Shown: piece after piece, positions 1 through 7,361 of the stretch | Numbering within the stretch: the first letter of the stretch is position 1 | How the letters are laid out: the number at the start of each line of letters is the position of its first letter | NCBI GenBank assembly: GCA_964595945.1 | Contig: CAZQSL010000082.1 | Location: forward strand, 1 to 16,453 | Source: CAZQSL01 sp964595945 | GTDB lineage: Bacteria > UBP15 > UBA6099 > JAJRTR01 | Reading direction: 5' to 3' | DNA: 16,453 bases | Notes under the pieces: generated by a model | Databases searched by the model: none | What the model was told of the DNA's origin: nothing | Seen by the model: the letters and a program-made list of their open reading frames with translations, nothing else | Made by a program: the position numbers and the translations under genes

Positions 1-1
1 C

Positions 2-1501
2 ATGGGACAGATGTACCCGGACGAGATATTCACCAATAATGGTAAGACCGGCCGCTGGCACATGGAACACGCCCGCCCGCTGATACTGCAGTGGATCGAC
101 CGCCGGGCGCGATGGGGGTTTTCCGAATGGGACTCGAATGTCTATTACGCCGAGGACATTTCAGCGCTGCTGCCGCTTGTTGACTACGCGAATGACACGG
201 AGATAGCATCGCAGGCCTCGAAGGCTGTCGATCTGATGCTGCTCGACATCGCCTCCGACCTGTGGCGCGGCGTCTATGCGACTTCGCACGGGCGATCGTA
301 CACCGCGCAGATCACCTCTGCACGCCGCGACTCGATGTCCACTCTCATCAGGGTCGTCTGGGGCACGTCGCTCTATCGCGGCAGCGACATGGACGCGGTA
401 TTTCTCGCCCTCAACGAGCGCTATGTCCCACCTGCCGCAATCATTGCCCTCGGACGCGACATTTCCGAAGAATTCGAAGGCCGCGAACGACACGGCATCA
501 GATTCGAGGACTCGGAAAAATTCGGTCTTTCATTCAACAATATCGACGACGCTCCGGCCTTCTGGGCGATGGGCGCGCACACGCAGCGAAAAGTGCTGCT
601 CAATTCGATCAGGGCATTCGACAGGTGGAATCTCTGGGAAACATCATTTCTCGCCGATGCCGCTCCCTATGTCAAAGGCGTTCCGCGCAACAGCTCGATC
701 TTCGCCATCATAGGGAAAAACGCGCTCGAATCAGACCGCACTTTACTCGGCGAGGTCAACAAGGTCACGTACCGCACGCCTGACTATCAAATTTCGTCGG
801 CGCAGGACTACCGGCCCGGCGAGATTGCCAATCAGCATCTTCTCTGGACAGCCGCTCTCGGGCCTGACGCACTCGTCTACACGACTCATCCCGGCTCTCA
901 GGCTGCCGAAGGCGACCGCACTCCCACCTATTGGGCCGGCACCAACCGCATTCCACGCATCGCCCAGTATAAAAACACGCTTGTCGCCGTCTACAACATC
1001 GAACCTTATCCAGTGCTCGCAGAACGTTATTTTATGGATTTCACACACGCGTATTTCCCCCGATGGGCCTTTGACGAAACTGCCGTCAACGGCAACTGGC
1101 ACTTTGGCCGTTCGGGCGATGGATATATTGCGCTGTTTTCAAGCACTCCCCCCATCGCTACAACAGAGGGCCGCGACGCAGGCGTCGAACTCGTCGCCAA
1201 CAGCCGCCGCAACATCTGGATATGCCGCATGGGACGGCGCAAGACCGATGGATCATTCGCCGATTTCATCAATTCGGTGACTGCCAATCCGCCCGCCATA
1301 GACGGTCTCGACGCCTCGATCAATGTCCCAGGCACCGGCCTGATTAAATTCGGTTGGCAAGGACCCCTCACCGTCAATGGCGTCGAAGTGCCTACATCCG
1401 ACTTCAGGCGCGTCGACAATCCCTTTGCCACTTCGGATTATGACAGCGGCAGGTATTCGATAGATTATAAAGGCATGAAATACGAAATTAACTTCCGATG
1501 A
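2..1501 (+). CDS. Polysaccharide lyase/heparinase-like protein, 5'-incomplete
   Basis: The frame is open from the first bases to TGA at 1499-1501, giving 499 residues without a signal peptide, so the true start probably lies before the window. The first half is helical and rich in Trp and Tyr (GFSEWDSNVYYAEDISALL near residue 39), as in alpha/alpha-toroid proteins. The second half looks beta-rich and contains NQHLLWTAALGPDALVYTTHP (from about residue 278) and FTHAYFPRWAFDE (from about 348). From memory these segments resemble uncharacterised bacterial proteins related to heparinase and polysaccharide lyases; I could not verify this. No catalytic residue can be assigned. The SDR gene follows 10 bases later in the same direction, so the two are probably co-transcribed. 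A sugar-polymer role is inference, weakly supported by the nearby glycosidase-like gene. Confidence 0.6.
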   Translation: MGQMYPDEIFTNNGKTGRWHMEHARPLILQWIDRRARWGFSEWDSNVYYAEDISALLPLVDYANDTEIASQASKAVDLMLLDIASDLWRGVYATSHGRSYTAQITSARRDSMSTLIRVVWGTSLYRGSDMDAVFLALNERYVPPAAIIALGRDISEEFEGRERHGIRFEDSEKFGLSFNNIDDAPAFWAMGAHTQRKVLLNSIRAFDRWNLWETSFLADAAPYVKGVPRNSSIFAIIGKNALESDRTLLGEVNKVTYRTPDYQISSAQDYRPGEIANQHLLWTAALGPDALVYTTHPGSQAAEGDRTPTYWAGTNRIPRIAQYKNTLVAVYNIEPYPVLAERYFMDFTHAYFPRWAFDETAVNGNWHFGRSGDGYIALFSSTPPIATTEGRDAGVELVANSRRNIWICRMGRRKTDGSFADFINSVTANPPAIDGLDASINVPGTGLIKFGWQGPLTVNGVEVPTSDFRRVDNPFATSDYDSGRYSIDYKGMKYEINFR

Positions 1502-1511
1502 ACGGAGAACC

Positions 1512-2252
1512 ATGAACTTCAAGGACAAAATCACAGTCATCACCGGAGCCGGCCGCGGCATAGGCAAAGAAACCGCGCTCGCATTCGCCCGCGAAGGAGC
1601 AAGCCTCGCACTGCTCGCGCGGCATGAGGAGACTGTCGCCGCCACGGCACGCGAGTGCGAAAAGCTCGGCGCCGATACACTTGCGATAGCTTCCGACATC
1701 TCGTCTGAACCCGAAGCCGTAAAATTCGTCGACGCCGTCTATGAGAAATTCGGACACGCCGATATCATCGTCAATAATGCCGGCATCACGCGCGACAATT
1801 TGCTCGTAAGGATGGACTGCGCACAATGGGACGAAGTGATGGCGGTCAACCTGAGATCGGTATTTCTCTGTACGCGGCTGTTTTCGCGGAAAATGCTGCG
1901 CCAGAAATCCGGCCGCATCATCAACATCACATCAATCGCGGGTGAAGCGGGCAATATGGGACAGTCGAATTATTCAGCGTCCAAGGCCGGAGTGATAGGA
2001 TTTACAAAGGCCGCGGCGCGCGAACTCGCCCGCTACGGCATCACCGTCAACGCCGTTTCACCCGGCATCATCGAAACCGACATGATCGCCACGATCGAGC
2101 AGCCTGTGCTCGAAGAGATAGTCAGGAGCATACCGCTTGGCCGTGTCGGCAGAGCCGCCGATGTCGCCGCGACAGTCATGTTCCTCGCATCCGGCAGCGC
2201 AGGCTACATCACGGGGCATACCATTCGTGTCGACGGCGGATTGTACATCTGA
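1512..2252 (+). CDS. fabG: SDR-family oxidoreductase, 3-oxoacyl-ACP reductase-like
   Basis: A complete classical short-chain dehydrogenase/reductase of 246 residues, the usual length. It shows the Rossmann cofactor motif TGAGRGIG (11-18), NNAG (88-91), the structural Asn of VNL (113), the catalytic Ser141, Tyr154 and Lys158 (YSASK), and the PGIIETDM stretch after the active site. The overall pattern, including GITRDNLLVRM, is that of FabG/PhaB enzymes, which reduce 3-oxoacyl thioesters with NADPH in the cytoplasm. ATG at 1512 is preceded by GGAG at 1504-1507. It lies 10 bases behind the lyase-like gene and not beside other fatty-acid genes, so the substrate could instead be a sugar or another alcohol. 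The fold and enzyme class are certain; the fabG name is likely but not proven. Confidence 0.88.
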   Translation: MNFKDKITVITGAGRGIGKETALAFAREGASLALLARHEETVAATARECEKLGADTLAIASDISSEPEAVKFVDAVYEKFGHADIIVNNAGITRDNLLVRMDCAQWDEVMAVNLRSVFLCTRLFSRKMLRQKSGRIINITSIAGEAGNMGQSNYSASKAGVIGFTKAAARELARYGITVNAVSPGIIETDMIATIEQPVLEEIVRSIPLGRVGRAADVAATVMFLASGSAGYITGHTIRVDGGLYI

Positions 2253-2255
2253 ATC

Positions 2256-4502
2256 TCAGTGCGGAGCAGGGCCGGAAAAGACCATGATCGTCGCGCCGGG
2301 CCTGAGGGCAGCCGCATAGCGGACGAGCTCGCGCCCATGTGAAGCCGAGTGGTACGCCTTGCCCTTTGCTGCCGTTTTCGCTCCGCCTGTCGCGGGTTCG
2401 GCTATCAGCACGACCTTCACTGGCGTTGCGGATGTGTTTTTTATCTCCACTTTGGTGTTGCCGCCAGCAGCCTGATACATATTCACGGCAAACGAATATT
2501 TCCCTGAAAAGAGATTGCGGAGCTTGAGTTCCTTCATGTCAGGAAACATATATGGCTGAAATGTGACCGTGTCTGTTTTGGGATCGAACTCCGCGCCCGT
2601 TATCAACTGCAGTACCGCCTCGGCATTGATCGACGACTCCCAGGGCCGGTAGACAGTCGGAGCGGAGCCGTAGTTGACCCATTTGTCGTTCTGGTCATAG
2701 GCTTCGGCGAATTCCCCCGTGCGGGAAATGACGCGCGTCATCATTGCACTGAATATGTCGTAAGCGCGCTTGAGGTGCCCGAATTTTTTCAGGTTGTAGA
2801 TGAGCATGCCGGGCGCCATGCCAGTGTAAAACGAACAGTTGGGAGCGCTTTTGATGGTGAATTCCTTAGTGGTCAGCCGTGCGGCGGTCGTAATGCTGTT
2901 GCGGCGCTGCTTTTCGGTGGGCCTGTCGTAGTCGATCCACAGCGGTAGCAGGTTAATGTCGGCGAAGGGCGCGGCAGCCGGTTCAAGTGTGTCTTTTTTA
3001 ACATAAGGGATATAATAGCCCCTGTCCTCGGCCCAGTAGTATTCTTCGGTTTTTCTGGCACACTCCGCAGCGATTGCGGCGAATTCGCGGGCATCCTGCC
3101 GGTGTCCGGTGGCGAGTGCCATTTCCGAAAGCGCGCGCGCTGCCGTTGCATACAGAAAACCGCTCGACGGCGTGTAGAATGATTTCATCGGGCCGCCGCC
3201 CACCATCATCAGATACACCTGATACGTTTCGTCACCATTGAACGGCAGCCGGAAATCGGTGTGCGGCTGGCCCTCCATATTGCGCTTGAGAAAGCCGTAA
3301 TGGTCTTTGATGAACTTCGTATCGCCTGTCGCGCGCCAGTAGTGATAGAATTGCAGCACAAGGATATCCGGATCATCGCCTTCCTGCGGAGTCAGCGCCT
3401 GCCAGTCTGGCTTAGCGGACGCCGCACCGACCGGCACGTTGAGCGGATAGCGGTTTTTGAAGCCAACCACCCTCGTGGCAAGGTCAAAATACGCGAGCGA
3501 TCTGCGGACCTCGGCAAATCGGCCAGCGGCAAGGAGCAATCGCACAGGCCCGAAATTGTCACGGCACCACAGGCCGGAATACTTGCCCATCGGGGCTATC
3601 AGTCCATTGTCGCTTTCCTGGACTTTCATGAGTACGAACGTGCTTTCGAAAAAAGCGTCGAGCTTCGGGTCCGACGAAATAACACGCAGGAGCCCCTCGT
3701 ACCACTTGAGCCAGCCGGCACGCGTTTCTTCGAGCAGTTTGCGTGGCGAGCGGGCGACCATCTGGGCAGTCGAGTCCGGGATCGACGGATCGGAGAAAGA
3801 AATGTAATGCGCCGTTTCCCAGATGGCGCCGGGGGCGAGAGCGGGGATTTTTTTCCTGAGATCAGCTCCTTCAGGCATCGCGTTCCCGTCGAAAAAACCT
3901 ATGGCCATTTTTTTCTGCCGCACGTTCTGTTGCAGGGAATTCCCGTTGAAAGGTTCCGCGATAAGGGCTTTTGATGCCGCCGTGACGACAAGGGCAGCAT
4001 TTTCGACAATAGCCGCCGAAGTATTCCGCACCGTTATTATCCGGACGATCGACCTTCCGCCCCAGGGGACAAATGTTATCGTGCCAAGCTCAAGCGAAGC
4101 GGTATTTTCCCTTGAAATGATTATGGATGTCTTTGCGACGCGGCTAAGAGTGGAACGAGTGAAAGCCTGTGCTTTCGAGTCGATTTCGAGACTGGCGGAT
4201 ACGGAGACGAATTGCTCTTCCTCGGTTTTTTCATAATACGGGCCGACAGGATTCGTGAGAGTATTCTGTGGCATCTCAAGGCCTTCGAGCGCAAACACCT
4301 TTCCGTTGCCGACACCGAATGCGCCTCGTGAAACCAGCGACGGCGTTTTTGTGGCGAGATCGAATTCCTGTACGAATGGAGATGTATCTGCAAGCCACGG
4401 CAGCGCTTTCTGCATATCGCCGGCTCCATGTGCCGGGCATGGCGGGGCTGCGAGAGTATAGACAAGGATGATGATCGATGCGAGGAGGCTATGCTGCTTC
4501 AC
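2256..4502 (-). CDS. Exported six-hairpin glycosidase-like protein
   Basis: About 748 residues with a signal peptide: a short basic start, a hydrophobic run (LLASIIILVYTLAA) and a likely signal peptidase I site near AHGAG, so it should act in the periplasm or outside. Residues about 45-240 look beta-rich. About 265-680 look like an (alpha/alpha)6 barrel with GLWCRDNFGPVRLLLAAGR (near 310-328), a pattern like the W-x-RD segment of GH63/GH15-type and debranching enzymes. The C-terminal ~60 residues look like a beta domain. Substrate and catalytic acids cannot be named. Two GTG starts are possible; 4502 is chosen because GGAG lies 7 bases before it but only 1 base before the GTG at 4508. The 3' end faces the SDR gene with only 3 bases between the stops and no hairpin terminator. 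Confidence 0.72.
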   Translation of the reverse strand: MKQHSLLASIIILVYTLAAPPCPAHGAGDMQKALPWLADTSPFVQEFDLATKTPSLVSRGAFGVGNGKVFALEGLEMPQNTLTNPVGPYYEKTEEEQFVSVSASLEIDSKAQAFTRSTLSRVAKTSIIISRENTASLELGTITFVPWGGRSIVRIITVRNTSAAIVENAALVVTAASKALIAEPFNGNSLQQNVRQKKMAIGFFDGNAMPEGADLRKKIPALAPGAIWETAHYISFSDPSIPDSTAQMVARSPRKLLEETRAGWLKWYEGLLRVISSDPKLDAFFESTFVLMKVQESDNGLIAPMGKYSGLWCRDNFGPVRLLLAAGRFAEVRRSLAYFDLATRVVGFKNRYPLNVPVGAASAKPDWQALTPQEGDDPDILVLQFYHYWRATGDTKFIKDHYGFLKRNMEGQPHTDFRLPFNGDETYQVYLMMVGGGPMKSFYTPSSGFLYATAARALSEMALATGHRQDAREFAAIAAECARKTEEYYWAEDRGYYIPYVKKDTLEPAAAPFADINLLPLWIDYDRPTEKQRRNSITTAARLTTKEFTIKSAPNCSFYTGMAPGMLIYNLKKFGHLKRAYDIFSAMMTRVISRTGEFAEAYDQNDKWVNYGSAPTVYRPWESSINAEAVLQLITGAEFDPKTDTVTFQPYMFPDMKELKLRNLFSGKYSFAVNMYQAAGGNTKVEIKNTSATPVKVVLIAEPATGGAKTAAKGKAYHSASHGRELVRYAAALRPGATIMVFSGPAPH

Positions 4503-4530
4503 GGTCACACTCCAGAAAACAGTTTTTCCG

Positions 4531-4539
4531 ATAATACCA
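4531..4539 (-). promoter_or_regulatory. Putative extended -10 promoter of the glycosidase-like gene
   Basis: On the minus strand TGG-TATTAT gives an extended -10 element (5 of 6 matches) with no good -35. Transcription would start near 4524, leaving a leader of about 22 bases that holds the GGAG before GTG 4502. A 13-base near-palindrome (TGAAATGATTTCA, 4584-4596) lies about 65 bases upstream of the start and could be an operator. Both are consensus matches by eye. Confidence 0.35.
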
Positions 4540-4627
4540 TGAAACCGCGCGTATGATCACGCTTTCGCAAATAACGGCAGGCATGAAATGATTTCAGAGA
4601 TTCGCAGGAAAATCCCGGGAGTCCATA

Positions 4628-5044
4628 TCAGTTGTCAACCATGATCTCTCCGGTGTCGAGAATGACCGGAAGTGAAGTCTTGCGTGAAGACTGTATCACG
4701 CCTGTTTCGAGTCGGTACATCCTGTCGTCGCTTGTGTAGTCGAACGGCTCGATACAGGTGTTGCGCGCGAAATTAAGCTTGATCACGCCATCGAAAACAT
4801 CGTTGGCTTCCTGAAATGTCTGGAATGAGCCGGACGGGGGATATTCATCGTGATTCGACGCGTACTCTTCTATCCCCTTTTTCACCGAGTCAAGGAGCGT
4901 GACGCATGTGGTGACTCTCGCCCTGTCCCTCGCCCTCATGTAATTGGGGACAGCGATCGAAGAGAGAATTCCGATGATCGCGATGACGATCAGCAGTTCG
5001 AGAAGGGTGAATCCACCCTGGTTGTCCTGATTGTATGTACACAT
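4628..5044 (-). CDS. Type IV pilin-like protein (minor pilin or pseudopilin)
   Basis: About 138 residues with a class III signal sequence: GG then FTLLELLIVIAIIGILSSIA, cleavage predicted after Gly11 with Glu at mature position 5, followed by PNYMRARDRARVTTCV. After cleavage by prepilin peptidase and N-methylation it would join the pilus or a related pseudopilus through the hydrophobic helix. The first ~40 mature residues closely parallel pilA next door, so the two are paralogues, but the C-terminal halves differ. ATG 5044 is preceded by GAAGG at good spacing. TTG at 5059 is an alternative behind a GGGGG stretch and would add a lysine; with the ATG start the leader has no basic residue, which is unusual. 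It has its own promoter and sits beyond the pilA terminator, so it can be expressed apart from pilA. Confidence 0.87.
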   Translation of the reverse strand: MCTYNQDNQGGFTLLELLIVIAIIGILSSIAVPNYMRARDRARVTTCVTLLDSVKKGIEEYASNHDEYPPSGSFQTFQEANDVFDGVIKLNFARNTCIEPFDYTSDDRMYRLETGVIQSSRKTSLPVILDTGEIMVDN

Positions 5045-5084
5045 AAAATAGACCTTCAAATATCATTGCCCCCTATTCCAATTC

Positions 5085-5114
5085 ATTATACACACATTTT
5101 GGGTATTTGGTCAA
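5085..5114 (-). promoter_or_regulatory. Sigma-70-type promoter of the minor pilin gene
   Basis: On the minus strand a -35 TTGACC (5109-5114) and a perfect -10 TATAAT (5085-5090) are separated by 18 bases. The start site would be near 5078, about 34 bases before ATG 5044. The position right upstream of the pilin start and downstream of the pilA terminator fits an independent transcript. Confidence 0.65.
5100..5111. repeat. 12-base motif shared by both pilin upstream regions (copy 1)
   Basis: TGGGTATTTGGT on the plus strand. The same 12 bases occur inverted at 6020-6031 upstream of pilA. Here the motif overlaps the -35 element and spacer of the minor pilin promoter, the place where a repressor or activator could act. 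Sharing is seen directly; a regulatory role is inference. Confidence 0.4.
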
Positions 5115-5125
5115 AACGCAGCCCG

Positions 5126-5145
5126 ATCACCCCTGTAAGGGTGAT
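5126..5145. promoter_or_regulatory. Dyad upstream of the minor pilin promoter, possible operator
   Basis: ATCACCC and GGGTGAT form perfect 7-base arms around CTGTAA. The centre lies about 57 bases upstream of the predicted start site of the minor pilin gene. No T-run follows on either strand, so it does not look like a terminator. It could be a binding site for a dimeric regulator. Confidence 0.35.
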
Positions 5146-5363
5146 GAGTGGTACATGCTTTTCCAGATAACGCGATCATTGATCATTCTATCCCGATCCG
5201 CCGCCATGCGAAAAAACGCGGCGGGCGCGTACCCTGCATAAAATAACCGAATATACCTTATAGCTCCCGCAAAAACGTGAAGTTACTATTGTGTCTGAAA
5301 GTAAATTACCTGCCGGCGGTTTGATATCAAGAGATATGGACAGGGAAAATGGAAGCCCAAATG
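5146..5363. other. Non-coding stretch between the two pilin transcription units
   Basis: No credible gene on either strand. It holds a tandem 7-base repeat (GATCATT twice, 5174-5187) and an inverted repeat CCGCCGC (5198-5204) / GCGGCGG (5218-5224) around a 13-base loop with six A. None of these matches a known RNA or terminator that I recognise. Confidence 0.5.
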
Positions 5364-5387
5364 AAAAAAGCCGGACAATGTCCGGCT
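5364..5387 (-). terminator. Rho-independent terminator of pilA
   Basis: Read on the minus strand, AGCCGGACA and TGTCCGGCT are complementary 9-base arms around one base (in practice a 7-base stem with a 5-base loop), directly followed by TTTTTT. It begins 26 bases past the pilA stop. This is the clearest terminator in the window and separates pilA from the minor pilin gene. Confidence 0.9.
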
Positions 5388-5413
5388 GATTAGTCGTTAC
5401 GATTCTGTAAAAG

Positions 5414-5914
5414 TTACGGGGCTTCGCAGGCCGGCTCGCTGCCGTCTATACAGAACTTGTAGTTAGTCGGGGTATAGTGTGAAGGATACATACAAATTTG
5501 ACATTTCGTCCTGTCATTGGTTACTGCGGAGATAACATAGTTTGTTGCCTGAGGTGGCGCGGCATCAGTAGTAATGTCCGGAAGAGTGTCAGGTGTACAT
5601 GCATTCATAAACTTAGCTTCCATTTGATCTTCACAATTGGCGCCAGTCGAGTCGGTACAGCTTGCTATCATGTACATAGCGAGTTGGAGGTAATCATCAG
5701 TGTAACTGTCATTGTCGGAGATGTACATTTCCTCGGCCGTCTTGAGGCCCGCGAGTGTTTCGACACATTTGCTGTACTGCGACTTGTCTCTTGCCCTCAG
5801 GAAGTTGGGGATTGCGACTGCTGCGAGAATACCGATGATTGCAATGACGATCATGAGTTCAATCAATGTGAACCCCGCCGCAGATGTCGCGAGTTGCTTC
5901 CTTTTCTCTTTCAT
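5414..5914 (-). CDS. pilA: Type IV pilin, probable major pilin subunit
   Basis: 166 residues from ATG 5914. The leader MKEKRKQLATSAAG is basic and ends in Gly14; cleavage exposes FTLIELMIVIAIIGILAAVA with Glu at mature position 5, then IPNFLRARDKSQYSKCVETL. This is the standard prepilin peptidase substrate and assembly helix of a pilus subunit. ATG 5914 is chosen over ATG 5929 because GGAGGTG lies 6 bases before it; the earlier ATG has no ribosome site. The C-terminal part is unusual: eight cysteines in all (50, 86, 94, 106, 138, 141, 155, 163), including CQIC, which suggests several disulfides. Its own promoter, a 5' hairpin, a strong ribosome site and a strong terminator point to high, independent expression, as expected for a major subunit. 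It lies downstream of pilT and pilC. Confidence 0.92.
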   Translation of the reverse strand: MKEKRKQLATSAAGFTLIELMIVIAIIGILAAVAIPNFLRARDKSQYSKCVETLAGLKTAEEMYISDNDSYTDDYLQLAMYMIASCTDSTGANCEDQMEAKFMNACTPDTLPDITTDAAPPQATNYVISAVTNDRTKCQICMYPSHYTPTNYKFCIDGSEPACEAP

Positions 5915-5941
5915 CTTCTTCACCTCCATCTTATTATATTC

Positions 5942-5960
5942 AGCGCGTTGTTTCCGCGCT
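5942..5960 (-). promoter_or_regulatory. Hairpin at the 5' end of the pilA mRNA
   Basis: AGCGCG and CGCGCT pair perfectly around a 7-base loop. The predicted start site (about 5959) places this hairpin at the extreme 5' end of the transcript, about 27 bases before the GGAGGTG ribosome site. Such 5'-terminal stems are known to protect abundant bacterial mRNAs from decay; that role here is inference. Confidence 0.5.
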
Positions 5961-5965
5961 CATCT

Positions 5966-5994
5966 ACAATATAATGAATTGATATTACAGTCAA
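5966..5994 (-). promoter_or_regulatory. Putative sigma-70-type promoter of pilA
   Basis: On the minus strand TTGACT (5989-5994) is followed after 17 bases by TATTGT (5966-5971), or after 15 bases by the better -10 TATATT (5968-5973). A second possible promoter lies upstream, again starting with TTGACT. No GG-N10-GC sigma-54 signature of the kind often seen before pilA was found. Confidence 0.5.
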
Positions 5995-6019
5995 GCGATT
6001 TTTTAAAACCTCCTATAAT

Positions 6020-6031
6020 ACCAAATACCCA
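6020..6031. repeat. 12-base motif shared by both pilin upstream regions (copy 2)
   Basis: ACCAAATACCCA on the plus strand, the exact reverse complement of the motif at 5100-5111. It lies about 25 bases upstream of the pilA -35 element, so relative to its gene it is in the opposite orientation to copy 1. Confidence 0.4.
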
Positions 6032-6064
6032 GAAAAGTCAAATAACACTCGTTTTGTCAAATAA

Positions 6065-7273
6065 TTATACAGCGTTGATCATCTGGAACATCGGCATGAA
6101 CATCGCCATGACGATGAAACCGACCATGCCGCCCATAAAAACCATCATGATGGGTTCGAGAAGGGATGTGAGAGATTCGAGAGTCGTTTCGACTTCCATG
6201 TCATAGAAATCCGAAATCTTGTCGAGCATGGCATCGAGATTACCCGTTTCTTCGCCGACTTCGACCATCTGTGTGACCATGGGGGGGAATATGCCGGTGG
6301 CTTCCATCGGTTTCGATATGGTTTCGCCTTCACGGATGCTGACACGTACGGAGTCGATGGCTTTTTCGACGACTTTGTTGCCAGAGGCGCGGCCCGTGAC
6401 CTCAAGGGCCTGCATGACGGGTACGCCCGAACTGAGGAGCGTGCCGAGCGTGCGGCTGAAGCGTGAGATGGTGACTTTTCTGTTGAGCATCCCGAATACG
6501 GGGACTTTCAGCATGAGAGAATGCCAGTTGTACTGGCCGCGGGGAGTGCTCGTGTAGTATTTGAAAAATGCGACGATGCCGATAAAACCGATGATGAAAA
6601 GCCACCATGCTTTTCTCAGGCCGGCGCTGAGCGCCAGCAGGATTTTGGTCGGTACGGGCAGTTCGGAGCCGAGGCTGTTGAAGATGTCGGCGAAGGCTGG
6701 GAGCACCGAAACGAGAAGGAAGATGCAGATGACGACCGCGATGAAAAGAACGACCGTGGGATAGGTCATGGCCGACTTGACCTTGGACTTGAGTTCCTGG
6801 TCTTTTTCGAGGAACTCGGCTACGCGTTTGAGGGTTTCGTCGAGTACGCCGCCGACTTCGCCCGCGTGCGTGAGGTTGATGTAGAGTTCGGAAAATGTTG
6901 TGGGATGATTGGCAAATGCTTCGGCGAGAGCGGAGCCGCTTTCGACCTTGAGACGGACATCGTGGATGATTTCCTTGAGTTTTTTATCGGTGCTCTGCTT
7001 TTCGAGGATGTCGAGTGCGCGCACGAGCGAGAGGCCCGCGCTGACCATGGTGGCGAACTGGCGGCTGAAGATGGATACATCCTTGGTTTTGACCTTCTGG
7101 AATTTTGAGACAAATTCCTTGAAGTCGAATCCCTGCTGTTTTTCGACAACCGAGGTGGGGATGATATTTTTTTCGCGGAGCCTGGTCTTGACCTGCTGCT
7201 CGTTTTCGGCCTCCATCTTGCCTGTAACGACTTTGCCGTCAGTGTCTCGCGCTTTATAAATATATTCTGGCAT
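6065..7273 (-). CDS. pilC: Type IV pilus inner-membrane platform protein
   Basis: 402 residues, the usual PilC/GspF length. It opens with PEYIYKARDTDGKVVTGKME, the typical start of the family, and has two cytoplasmic GspF domains. Their conserved segments are HAGEVGGVLDETL (domain 1) and VGEETGNLDAMLDKI (domain 2). Hydrophobic segments follow the first domain (AMTYPTVVLFIAVVICIFLL and a second from about WWLFIIGFIGIVAFF), and a third closes the protein (PIMMVFMGGMVGFIVMAMF). PilC couples the pilus motors to pilin insertion and extraction at the inner membrane. ATG 7273 has GGAG about 13 bases upstream. It follows pilT by 88 bases without a terminator, so the two are probably one transcript. 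No pilB, pilD or pilM-Q genes are in the window, so the remaining pilus genes lie elsewhere. Confidence 0.95.
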   Translation of the reverse strand: MPEYIYKARDTDGKVVTGKMEAENEQQVKTRLREKNIIPTSVVEKQQGFDFKEFVSKFQKVKTKDVSIFSRQFATMVSAGLSLVRALDILEKQSTDKKLKEIIHDVRLKVESGSALAEAFANHPTTFSELYINLTHAGEVGGVLDETLKRVAEFLEKDQELKSKVKSAMTYPTVVLFIAVVICIFLLVSVLPAFADIFNSLGSELPVPTKILLALSAGLRKAWWLFIIGFIGIVAFFKYYTSTPRGQYNWHSLMLKVPVFGMLNRKVTISRFSRTLGTLLSSGVPVMQALEVTGRASGNKVVEKAIDSVRVSIREGETISKPMEATGIFPPMVTQMVEVGEETGNLDAMLDKISDFYDMEVETTLESLTSLLEPIMMVFMGGMVGFIVMAMFMPMFQMINAV

Positions 7274-7361
7274 CTGAGTTACGCTCCGGGTCAGGGCCTC
7301 ATGTAGATAGTGTCCATATTATAGCTGATATGCGCAAAACCTCACAATAAATAAAGGGAAG

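Noticed and set aside
3261..3974. Plus-strand open frame of 237 codons inside the glycosidase-like gene
   Set aside because: Antisense to a clear signal-peptide protein and without any motif.
5198..5224. GC-rich inverted repeat considered as a terminator or small RNA
   Set aside because: The loop is 13 bases, the T-run lies inside the loop and not after the stem, and no promoter is evident next to it.
6521..7108. Plus-strand open frame of 195 codons opposite pilC
   Set aside because: An acidic, low-complexity translation typical of the antisense of a membrane protein gene; pilC is certain.
6065..7273. PilC considered as a general secretion (GspF) protein
   Set aside because: The direct neighbours are pilT and pilA; a retraction ATPase belongs to type IV pili and not to type II secretion.
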